The translations under genes were made by a program, and so were the position numbers. From the NCBI GenBank assembly GCA_037975125.1, contig CM075862.1, positions 17,437,125 through 17,501,124 on the forward strand: 64,000 nucleotides of DNA, given 5' to 3'. The first letter of the stretch is position 1. Every line of letters starts with the position of its first letter. The stretch is from Latrodectus hesperus (taxonomy: Eukaryota > Arthropoda > Arachnida > Araneae > Theridiidae). Shown here one piece after another: positions 36,800 through 47,035 of this stretch. The notes under the pieces were generated by a model. That model was not told where the DNA came from and searched no databases. It worked only from the letters and a program-made list of their open reading frames with translations.

Positions 36800-36965
36800 C
36801 TCCTGTAAAGGGGTAATTAAGGGGCTCTAACAAAGAGCAGTCAGCCCTCTCAATTTCATTTTTAAGCATCAATGCGCATGCGCGAGAAACGAAGCAAATT
36901 TCCTTAGCTCGATTTAACGACAAGTGGGAATCATCAACACCCCCTAGATACTAGGGGGTGTTGGA
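36800..36965. repeat. Right inverted end of the candidate MULE
   Basis: It carries GCGCATGCGCGAGAAACG and the TAGCTCGATTTAACGACAAG core, inverted relative to 29.8 kb. It ends in a short palindrome. Confidence 0.6.
36935..36963. repeat. Perfect palindrome CAACACCCCCTAG-ATA-inverse
   Basis: Thirteen-base arms around three bases, GC-rich in an AT-rich setting, at the outer tip of the right MULE end. Confidence 0.85.
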
Positions 36966-38450
36966 ATTATATGGAGAGCAGTTTTTCCTAGAAATTTCCC
37001 CTTCTTTAGGTTACCGTAGTTTAGTCGAAAATTAGCCAAGTTTGGCGTTAAAATATTTTCTGCTGCCTAGGTGGCGTTGTATAAAGAGATTGATTTTCAG
37101 AAATAAGAATGAGTTTGATTTATAATCAAAATTCGTATCGAAATATTGATGCAATAAAAAATATTTTTAGCTTAAAATAAACAAAAATGTTCATTTCGTA
37201 ATTGTACGACGAAAAAAAGAATATATCTCTAAACCAAATTTTGTACAACCTCAATGAAATTACAATTTGGTTGAAATTTACTAGAATGGAGATATTTTGA
37301 CATTTTAAAAATATTTACAAAAATTTTAAACTCTAAAAATTAACGTAGAGGTGACAGTAGTTCTGTTTTTCGTAATTTGCAAAAGACCGGAAGTTTCTAT
37401 CATGAAAATAGCACTTGTGACCCGTTAAAATGTGCTCCATTGGATTAACATAGGATTCGATTTTCCCCAACGGAGGTCTAGCAGGACCTTAAGCATTTTT
37501 AAACACATTGAATATTCTCTCATGGCTAACATTCACACAGGCAATGTTTTTCCAAAGATATATCTAGTATGTTTTTATTAACAAATTTAATAAAAATTCT
37601 ATTTAAATTGTGTGTGTGTATATATATATAGTGATATTATACACAGTAATAGAGAGGTAATATTATGAAAGAAACAGAAACTTAATAGTTTTATCTGATT
37701 ATTCTTCCCATTACCTTTTCAAATTTCAGTTTATCGTTATCTTCGAATGATTGAAATAAAATAATCGATAAAATACTGGTATGCTTCACACCTAAATGAA
37801 ACACTGTTAATATTTGCTACACATAAGTATTTTGATGAAATTCATTTTACAGTGGAAAAGGTTTCATTACATTATCAAAATAAATGAGGAAAAAATTACT
37901 ATATTTAAAGAAACATGTTTCTTTATTTTGTGAATTTTTATCGTTGAGATAAATTATAAATTCTTGGATGGCATGTTTGATATATTTTGATTTTATAACT
38001 TTTATAAAAAGCACTTATTCATCTAAAACTTTATCACATTTCAAAACCACATCAAGAATAAAAAACAAACAAAATTCAAAGAAAATTATAATAACGTCAG
38101 TAAATAAGTGGAAAAGTTTTTTCCCCCCTTTTCAAAATAAAAGAAAACCATTTGTAAACTGAGAAGGCGCTTTTCTGAAACAAACACAGGAAAAATTGCT
38201 AAGAATTGTTAACCATTTGATTCAACTTCCACTGCTATTACTTGTGAGATGTTTTTTCAGATCTCCATTACTGTTGGAATGTTTTTTTAGTATTATACGT
38301 ATGATAAAATCCATTTACAATATTATTTGGCGATGAAATTTTAAAACCAAAAAATTTCAACTAATTATCACAGATAGTAATATCATTTAAAAAAGAATAT
38401 ATTTTGAAAGAAATATTAGCAAGATTAGTATGTTTAAGAAATATATGTAT
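36966..38450. other. Non-coding DNA
   Basis: AT-rich with a GC-richer part at about 37330-37520 that resembles degraded repeat DNA. No gene recognised. Confidence 0.4.
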
Positions 38451-38454
38451 CCAT

Positions 38455-39295
38455 TAATGCTCTGTTTTATGCCCTGTAACACCAATCTTCTGTCCAAGGA
38501 AGAGAAAAGAAGATGGAGCTTTTGTGTGACGCATATCTTGATATGAAGAATTGTGCATTATGATTCCTGCATATAAAAATATTATAGATATGAATAAAGC
38601 GTGGGAAATTAAATGAAAAAATGCAATAGAAATAGCGTTAAGGGAAATAGCAAGTATTAAAGCTATTTGTCTAAGAGAAGACAAGGCAATGATCTTTTTT
38701 ATATAATTTTCTCATAGAATTGATATACTTGCATATACTAGCGATATGTATGCAAGCATATACTGTGATACTGCCGATAATTATTAAGGATGACGAACAG
38801 TTGGGACATTTAAAATTACTAATTCGGATAAGAACGTTAACTCCTGCGGTTATTAGAGTGGATGAGGGCTGAGATTGGAGTGGGGGCAGATATTGCGGCT
38901 GGGAGCCAAGCTGAAAATAGAAATTGGGCTCTTTTTCATATAGCAGCAATTATAATAAGGATTAGGGAAATTTTCGTTTAGAGTGAATCTTCAGTTAAAG
39001 TTAGTGAATAAAACAACAGTGAAAATAAGAATTATAGTATCACCAATTCGATTAGAAGTAATAGTGGTGACACCTGATGATTCTGATGATTGATTTTGGT
39101 AATTACTAAGCTATATGAAGATAATCACAGATTGTCTCAACCTAGTAGGATAAAAATTATGATACAATTAAAATTATTATAGATAGGACAAATATAAACA
39201 GTAAAGTCACAAAAAGGTTACGTTCAGGTTTCAGAATATAGGAAATTCTAAATTTAATAATTATGGAAGAAATGAAGATTACTGGTGCAAGAAAT
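38455..39295 (-). pseudogene. Nuclear copy of mitochondrial ND5 (NUMT)
   Basis: Minus-strand translation follows NADH dehydrogenase subunit 5, a membrane subunit of complex I. With TGA read as Trp the order is: LGWDNL and YYQNQSSESSGVTTITSNRI (39120-39050), [17 protein letters not shown] (38910-38860), SSTLITAGV, then KKIIALSSLRQIALI (38700-38650) and IAFFHLISHALF...IFLYAGIIMHN (38630-38540). These match the ND5 motifs around SYLLVIYYQN, AWLPAAMAAPTPVS, SSTLVTAGV and HLLTHALFKSLLF. Frameshifts and nuclear stops show it is a decayed insert, not an active gene. It directly abuts the 350-bp tandem repeat. Confidence 0.85.
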
Positions 39296-39301
39296 AAGAG
39301 G

Positions 39302-41037
39302 AAAATGACATATGGCACACCACTGTGAAGTTCAAAATTCCTTAGTGTCTAGAATCTCTATGGTAAAGTTGCCCAAGTTTCCTTAACTGTATTTCTGCCA
39401 ATTATTATGGGAGATGCACTATTGTCTTTGGACATGTAGAAAACAATAAAAGGGAGCACTTGTTATCAAATGTGTCTGCAAATAACTTTTGGAAATAGTT
39501 CTATTCACCCCCCTCCCTTTAAGAATCAATTTTTGCTATGATTTTAGAATGCTATGACTCTAATAAAGTTATTTTCAATATTAATACACCAAAATGTTGA
39601 CAAGAGTCTCCTCTACAAGGTACAATTTTTATCCGGACATTTCTAGCCCTTTAAAATGACATATGGCACACCATTGTGAAGTTCAAAATTCCTTAGTGTC
39701 TAGAATCTCTATGGTAAATTTGCTCAAGTTTCCTTAACTGTATTTCTGCCAATTATTATGGGAGATCTTCTTCTTCTTCTTCTTAAAATTGGGTTTGTAT
39801 GTCATTGGGCACCTCTGCTTTTATCAGTATTTTGTACCATTAACTCCAAACCCAATGTTTCCTAGTTCCAGTTGCTCGGGTCACCCACTTTATTAATAAA
39901 GTCCGATAACCCTTTGATGGAGTCTAGGTGTAACTCTCTAGTATGGATGATGCCTAAAGAAGTTAATCTAGGGAGGGCAAGAGCCTCGCATTCGTAAATG
40001 ATATGTTCTGCCGTTTCCTTTTGCGTATGATATTTCCAGCAGATAGGGTCTTGCTGAAACAGTCCCATCTGGTCAGAAAGTCAGTCTTGCTAGCGATAGC
40101 TTCCTGACTTTCACCAGAAGAAGATGGCTTGGAGGTCATTTCTACCTCAAGTGAAGGATTCATTACTGTCCCTTTACTAGAATGCCTCGGACTTTCCTTG
40201 TCTTTTTCAGCAAGGTCTACTTCAGAGGCTTCACCTGCAAATGCAGAAAGGATTGTTATATTTTGTGTCTTTTCAGCCACAAGATAATAGTTAATAAGCT
40301 CAGGTAATATAAGTCCACCCAGCATTGCCTGAGATACTGGGCAAGGCAAATTACTCTAGAAGTTCGCCAGGCAACTAGAGGCTCCGTTAAGACACCATTA
40401 CCGCAGTGCCAAATAACCCTAGGCACGGGTCGCATAACACCAGGGTTTACGGGAGCTGGTTCGCGGCCTCTGATTCCATATTCAAGGCTATCCTGTCATT
40501 CCTACAGGACATTCGGTGATCCACCACCTGACGACGCGGCTGGTGGCTGCTCAAGCCCCAGGAAGGTATGCGTACCCCTTGGTTCCAGGTATTATGGGAG
40601 ATGCACTATTGTCTTTGGACATGTAGAAAACACTCAAAAGGACCACTTGTTATCAAATGTGTCTGCAAATAACTTAAGGAAATTGTTCTATTCAACCCCC
40701 CTTTAAGAATTAATTTTTGCTATGATTTTAGAATGCTATGACTCTAATAAAGTTATTTTCAATATTAATGCATCAAAATGTTCACAAGAGTCTCCTCTAC
40801 AAGGTACAATTTGTATCCGGACATTTCTAGCCCTTTAAAATGATATATGGCACACCATTGTGAAGTTCAAAATTCCTTAGTGTCTAGAATCTCTATGGTA
40901 AAGTTGCCCAAGTTTCCTTAACTGTATTTCTGCCAATTATTATGGGAGATGCACTATTGTCTTTGGACATGTAGAAAACACTCAAAAGGACCACTTGGTA
41001 TCAAATGTGTCTGCAAATAACTTTTGGAAATAGTTCT
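39302..41037. repeat. 350-bp tandem repeat, about 2.6 units
   Basis: Units start with AAAATGAYATATGGCACACC at 39302, 39653 and 40837. Unit 1 is 351 bp, unit 2 is about 348 bp once a LINE insertion is removed, and unit 3 is cut after about 200 bp. No open frame is shared between units. Confidence 0.9.
39767..40589 (-). mobile_element. Internally deleted non-LTR retrotransposon
   Basis: An 823-bp insertion in repeat unit 2 is flanked by a perfect 13-bp duplication TATTATGGGAGAT (39754-39766 and 40590-40602). Read on the minus strand it starts with a GC-rich 5' region, then a short ORF1-like frame (from 40349). It then jumps to the C-terminal end of an ORF2 with ETAEHIIYECEAL (CCHC-like end, near 39980-40020), and closes with an (AAG)n tail (39767-39784). 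The RT and endonuclease domains are missing. It resembles a short derivative made from both ends of a LINE. Confidence 0.8.
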
Positions 41038-41039
41038 AA

Positions 41040-42605
41040 AATATTCCTTTTCAAGAACATGTAAATTTTTAAAGAATATTCTATGGTAATATAGAAACAT
41101 TTTTGCTAATAAATAAAAGCAATTGTTTTTAAAAGTAAAATCTGAAACAACATTTTTTGAATAAAACGTTTTCTCGTTTTGTAAGAATTGCAACAATTGT
41201 TTCAACTACAAAAAATTTCTTTTTAGATTGTGAGGAATTTTCAATAAGTAAAGAAAGTTTGTGAAGGTATGTCTACGTACTTCATATACACCTAAAAATT
41301 AATTGTTTGTTATCCAATATTTCACTATTTGATTCCATGAATTATATAAAAACCACAACTAAAAGGTAAAGTGCTGTAAGTACATATATTTTAAAATCAA
41401 TTAAGTTTAATTTTAGTATGTTTTTTTCGTCTAGTATAACTTAGCCTAGTTATAAGCAGGTATTTAATGTATACTAAATTTTTACTTTGTGGAATTTTTG
41501 AAAATAAGTACGTGATTTTTACTTTTAAACATTCTTTTTTTAAAATAAAAAGAATTGAAAAATATTCTGGTGAAAAAACCTAAGAGAAAAGATAAAGGCA
41601 GTTAATTTATCGTTAAATTTATATTAAATTAAAATTATATATTATATGTACCTTTTATCTTAAGACATAACAGATTATATTATCAACTGTGTCCTTGACT
41701 GTTACAGAAGTACAACACAGCCTGTATTAAGTAAACATTTATTTTTCTAAACTTCTCAGATTGAAAGAATTTACAGGTAATACATTTATAAAGAATTATG
41801 TTCTTATGGCCCTGCGCGTGATATTTTCACAAATAAGAAATTGAAGGTGAAAAGCTGTGAAAGTAAGTATCTTCGGTTACTTTTCCTAAACATAAGGATA
41901 ATATTTTATAGGTCAGTTATAACGTTTAAAATATGCAACTCTTCTTTTGACAAGTTCATACTTTTGTGTAAATACTAGTCAAATATCCTAATAAATGTAT
42001 TATATTTTATATAATAATTTATACCAGGAAACTAATTATTTATTTCATCAAATCTTGTTCCTTTTTAATGTGGAATTCATTGATTGTAAAATTTATTTAA
42101 CTGTTGGGTCAGAACATCTAAAAAGACTTTGAAATAACTATATATAATATGAACCAAAAATGATGGGTGATTTCTTAAACAGATCTTTAAAATTAATATT
42201 TTTCAAATTACGGTAAGTTATAATTTAAAAAAATGGTTGTATATATAGATGGAGGAAAATTCTAAAACATATATGTGAGACACTTATAAACATAAACTCT
42301 ACTTTTATAAATTTGTGTACCAATGTAGGAAAGTATTTCGTTTCTATGTTTTAAGTTTCAGACATTTATAACCGAAAAAATGTAAAATACCCAAGCTTGA
42401 AAATGAATGCATGAAAAAAGGTGATTCAGTGTCTTTCGAGCAAGTTTATGGATTCAATTGAGAAAGGACAGGCGCCTTCAATAATTGCGGATTATCCTTG
42501 AGAAAAGTTGGTGATCTTTCTTGATGAAAACGAACAACTATAATTCGGATCCGTTATCCCTGGATGCAGGAAGAAAAACGGATCGATCACACTCACCTCT
42601 CAGCC
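41040..42605. other. AT-rich non-coding DNA
   Basis: Nothing recognised. Confidence 0.5.
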
Positions 42606-42609
42606 ACGG

Positions 42610-42636
42610 CCAACTAGACACACTGTGTCTAGTTGG
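42610..42636. repeat. Perfect palindrome, 13-bp arms, 1-nt loop
   Basis: CCAACTAGACACA, one base, then its exact inverse, shortly upstream of the Jockey-like relic. Confidence 0.85.
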
Positions 42637-42744
42637 CTGTGTCTCAGCTCCTACGCACCTGATGACAGGCAGGTTATGCGAAAGGCAGTGATGGGTCGCT
42701 CAGCCATATCAGAAACATAGCGCAATAGGTTCTGCCGGCTACGG

Positions 42745-43970
42745 TTTAATGTGTTCTTATAACATTCGAAGTCTCTTACAGCAGAGTGAAATATCCACTG
42801 ATAAAAATATATTTCGAACTACTACCTACTCAACAATATGGATACAGAAAAAAACTTTCTACTGTCAAACAAACCTCTATGCAGCCATGCTAGTGTTGGA
42901 CGTCTCAAAGGAATTCGATCGCGTTTGGCATAAAGGCTTAATGCATAAACTAATACAACTTCACAGATGAATCCAGACATTATCTTAATGTACTCTTACT
43001 TAAACAACAGATTTCTTCAATTCTCTCACAACACAGGAACATCACTCACCTTAAGCATAAAAGCAGGGGTACCGCAAGGAAGCATCTTCGGCCCTATCTT
43101 ATATCTTTTTCATACTCACGATTTCCCAACAACAGAAGACAATAATACCGAAATAGCCTTTTATGCAGACGACGCAGCAATCCTGGCAGAATCCCAATGA
43201 TGCAATTCTTGAAATACAGATAGCATTAAGTGAATTGGTGCATTCATTGGAGAGTTGCAATAGGCGCAGAAAAATCACAACTAATAATATTTAAAAGGAG
43301 GAAGAAAATAAAATCAAGCATATATAGAAATGATAACAAATTATTTTTGTTTGATAAGGAAGTACCTTAAGTATATACAGCCAAGTATCTGGGATTAACC
43401 ATGAATAATAAATTGACATTGACTAACCACATTAACTCCATCACCAAAGCCACTCAAGCATATGGTAGCATTAAAACAATTATAGGAAAACAACCAAAGC
43501 TATCATTAAAATTAAAACACCACCTCTACATCTCTGTGATAAGACCTGTGCATCCTCAGTATGGAACAATATTAGTTGTTGTTGCTTATGACACCTGGAC
43601 AAGCCAAGCTCGCTATGTCTTTGGCAGTGCGAATTAAGCCAATAGAGAGCGTCTTTCGTTTGAATCAGAGCACCACGAAGGTGAAAGTACGACAATATTA
43701 GTAAAGCAGATCAACGAAAACTACAAATTTTCCAACAAAAAATGCTTAGATACATTACAAACGCTCCATATTATATTAGGAATAAAAATATTGCCAAAGA
43801 ACTCAAAATAGATGATATTTTAGCGCACTTAAATAAATTAAACAAAAACTTTTACTGAAAAGCAAAAATTTGCAAAGCAGAAAATTTCAAAGAGGACTTC
43901 AATTATGAATATTTAAGAGAAAATAAATATAGACCAATAGTAAAACATTTTCTTAGTGAAAATGGATAGT
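42745..43970 (+). pseudogene. Jockey-clade non-LTR reverse transcriptase relic
   Basis: The frames show RT motifs in order: LVLDVSKEFDRVWHKGLMHKL (~42890-42950), SIKAGVPQGSIFGPILY (~43045-43105) and the catalytic FYADDAAILA (~43159-43190). KYLGLTMNNKLTLTNHI and LKHHLYISVIRP follow, and the downstream end reads LRYITNAPYYIRNKNIAKEL (~43745-43805). This matches Jockey/X-type ORF2. Stops lie at about 42968 and 43198, with frameshifts, and a 116-bp insertion separates the last two blocks. The N-terminal endonuclease is absent. Confidence 0.85.
43576..43691 (-). mobile_element. Short retroposon 3' fragment inside the Jockey relic
   Basis: A 116-bp insert is flanked by the perfect 10-bp repeat ACAATATTAG (43566-43575 and 43692-43701). 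On the minus strand it ends in (AAC)n, a retroposon-type tail. Its frame (RGALIQTKDALYWLNSHCQR) may derive from the RNase H end of a LINE, but this is weak. Confidence 0.7.
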
Positions 43971-43974
43971 TTCT

Positions 43975-45300
43975 CAATGTATATAGTGTATATAGACTCT
44001 ATTTTCTATCTTTAGCATTATATTATAGCCCAGAAAAAGTTCTTATTTCATTTTTTATAACCCAGAAGTGCATTAATTTATTTTCTATACAACTATCAAT
44101 TTAACATAGGAAATCTTTGCTATTACAAACCACGCTCTCCTCAAAATGCTCAATGCTGATTGGACAACATAAGTTTTCTAAAACTTTCCCGCAAAAATTT
44201 TGCGAACCGATGCCAGAAAAGTCAAGCATTCCTATATGGAACTACAACAGATGAAGGAGTAAAGGCGTGCTGTGCTGACCGAAATTCTGTGAGCACAACA
44301 GATCCAAGGTCCAAGTTGTTTAAATGCTTAAATATAGACAACAGACATGACATTTCATTTTTTTCTCAAAAAAGTGTATGTGGGAAATAGTTTAATATGT
44401 ATTTCATCGTGGATTGAAGTTTCAAAACTCTGACTTCAATAGAAGTCATCCTAGAAGATAGAAATAACAAAATGTAAATATGTCAAAGAAATAATAAATC
44501 AATAAGATGCGAAAAATCTTCCAAGGATTATGAAAAAATCGCCTTAGATATCAGAATAAGCGATCTATTCGCTTTATTGCAAAATATGCATTTCAGAATT
44601 AGACCTTTTGAAACCAGAAAAGAGGAAGTTTTCCCAAAAAGAACTAATCTGACTCGCGAAAGACAAGCAACTTCTTCAGAGTGTCGCATATCATTTCTGA
44701 AAGAAAATTCTTTGCAATTAAACAGTCGCAGAAAAATCAACACACCAGATATTGGTCAATTGAATCTTTTAATTCTGTGGGGCGCTGCTGTATAACATCT
44801 CCTGAATCTACTATTACATATGCGCTGGAGAATAATTTGTGTTACTAGTAAAATTACGTTTTGTTTTCTATTACGGAGAAAATGAAAATTAATAAATTTA
44901 AATCAATAAATATCAATACGAACTATTTATTAGTTACCATGCTGCTTTGAGTTAGTAGGTACTTTATGAATTGATGCACAGATTTTCCAATGGGTTTCAT
45001 CTTTTTTCTGTGTGGGAAAAATTCCTGAATTTCGTGTAATAGATATTATGTGTTTTATATCTCCTTTTTGAGGGAGTAACCTCTCCAAAAGTAAAATTTT
45101 ATGGATAACATATTTTAATTATTAAGATCAGAATTTGCTTTAAACCACACAGAATTTCGAAATCTTAAAAAAAGAAATCCCCAAAGTAATAGAAAAAACA
45201 GTTGAAGAATTGCAGCTCGTGACGGAAAAATTGCTATATTCTTACATCTCTGTTTACAAACCATAAGTCGATTTTTTTCAAAAATGCTTAATTATGATTG
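43975..45300. other. Unassigned DNA
   Basis: Includes two short open frames (44160-44390 and 44577-44795) without recognisable motifs or splice context; I do not call them genes. Confidence 0.4.
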
Positions 45301-45302
45301 GT

Positions 45303-45463
45303 TTGTTTGTCGCTCAACGGTCATTTTTTACACACGAGGGCTAATTAGACCGGGACCTACGGTTTAAAGTGGATTTCGAACCATTACAAACATCCATGCC
45401 CAAGGTGGGATTCGAACCTATGAACTGTTGAACCGAAGGCAAGAGCGCTAACCATTCGGCTAC
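45303..45463 (-). mobile_element. tRNA-derived SINE (family 2), best copy
   Basis: On the minus strand it reads a tRNA-like head with TAGCCGAATGGTTAGCGC (A box) and GGTTCGAATCCC (B box). A body with AATCCACTTTAAACCGTAGG and AATGACCGTTGAGCG follows. Four other copies in the window share this body. Confidence 0.8.
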
Positions 45464-45651
45464 TTAATTATGTATTGTGAACTATATAATAGTAATAAAA
45501 TGTAATTTTTTTTATCATTATTAAATAAATGAATTTTTTGTTTTCCGTTCGGAAAAAAGCTAAACTATTTGCTGTATCTCCAAAAAACATACTTTTTATG
45601 AAAAAAATTCCGTCTATGAACTAGTATTTTCCAAGGTATATCATGCATAGC

Positions 45652-45802
45652 TGGCAACCAAATGCTGTGTCCTTTGTCGCAACAACTTGTCGAGCATATC
45701 TCACCTCGAGCTTGAGTATTTGTAGTGGTTTAAAATTTAATTCCGATCTAATTAGCTCTCGTGTGCTAAGAATGACCGTTAAACGATAAACGAGACTAAC
45801 CA
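45652..45802 (+). mobile_element. tRNA-derived SINE (family 2), diverged copy
   Basis: A degraded B-box region near 45690-45710 is followed by TTTGTAGTGGTTTAAAATTT and GATCTAATTAGCTCTCGTG, then AATGACCGTTAAACGATAAA. It lies about 190 bp from the previous copy in opposite orientation. Confidence 0.65.
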
Positions 45803-45804
45803 AG

Positions 45805-47035
45805 ATATTTTATGTACTAATACCCATAAAATATAATTTATGCTTGCAGATTTGAGTAAAAGCAAAACTATATTTATATCAATACTTAAAAATATAGTGT
45901 ATACATGTCAAATGGAGGGGATTGCTTAATTTATATTAACTACTCACGAAAATGTTTTTAAAACTACTTACAATTTTTTTTATATAAACTACTTACTATA
46001 AATTTAATATTTTTCATCCATTTTTCTTTAAGAGAATTGAACCAAGTTAGATGCCTTTTCAAATCAAAAATTACATTTTAAAGCTGTGAATTATATTTTC
46101 TTTGGAAAAGAATTTTCTAAATTTATATCTTATACAAATGTTAAACAAATTAGCTTTGTTTAAAATACATACTGAAATATTTTAATTAGGGTTGTATAAC
46201 TTACTTAATGATATTCTAAAAAAATTGTCACAAGCATTTTACAAAATGTTCTTTCATAATGTTAGAAACAAAATTAAAAAAATATCATTATGTTATATAC
46301 AAAATCTTTCTTTGTTTACATATACAATAAAGGTGATTGTTTTACTAACGTAATAGCTGTCCATTTATCTTTCCAACAATGATGTGTACTTGTCATGAGT
46401 TTGTCGATGAATGTCAATCCTTCTCCTTATAAATTTATTTTGCAATATTATGAGTTTTTTGCTGTCGTATATAAAATAATTCACAATTTGATGGAATGGT
46501 TATGGAAGTAACACGAGTGGTGTTAGTCGAACATCTTTCAATCCTTTGTGTTCCAGATTAACGATCCATGCAGCTGAAGAAGAAATATTTATTGACATTT
46601 ACAACTGTAAAGAACGAGTTTAAACCGGCTTCAAATGATTTGAAAACTTTGATTTATAAAGTATTTTCGAATTAACTTTTTTAGGAAATAAGTTATCAGA
46701 TGTCTTAAGATAAGAAATCGAATTTGTAAAAAGTTAACTTTAAACGCATGCTCCTTCAAGATGTGAAATTCAACAAATTTAGCAAGATTTCTCTCTTAGT
46801 TTTAATTTATGATAAATTTTCCTCCACTTGATCAAGGACAGGCTTCCTTATTGTTCTTTGTAAAATAAAGATTACATTGCCATTCGATCATATGAAAATT
46901 TCAAGTCAGTAAAACCAATTTGAAACTTATGTAATCAAAAACTACCTCTTCGCTCTCTTTTTAAAATTTTTCTCTAATTTTTTATATTTTAAGAGAATGA
47001 CATGCGCCATGTCTGTTAATTTTTTAACATTTTTA
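45805..47035. other. AT-rich non-coding DNA
   Basis: Nothing recognised before the start of the duplicated segment. Confidence 0.5.

Larger units (their letters stand above)
29780..36965 (+). mobile_element. Candidate 7.2-kb Mutator-like element (MULE)
   Basis: Inverted ends flank a MULE transposase pseudogene. The left end (29780-29975) and right end (36800-36965) share an inverted core of about 65 bp (CTTGTCGTTAAATCGAGCTA, and TTTCTCGCGCAT), with weaker similarity further inward. Long inverted ends are usual for MULEs. The 9-bp target duplication expected was not found, and the interior has other repeats, so the grouping is inference. Confidence 0.5.

Noticed and set aside
38455..39295. 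Real mitochondrial DNA in the window
   Set aside because: Only part of ND5 is present, with frameshifts, and nuclear repeats flank it closely.
39302..41037. CRISPR-like array
   Set aside because: Units are 350 bp and contiguous, without short repeats and unique spacers; the genome is eukaryotic.
44160..44795. Two short frames, possibly a small gene
   Set aside because: No motif, no splice context and no duplicate to support coding.
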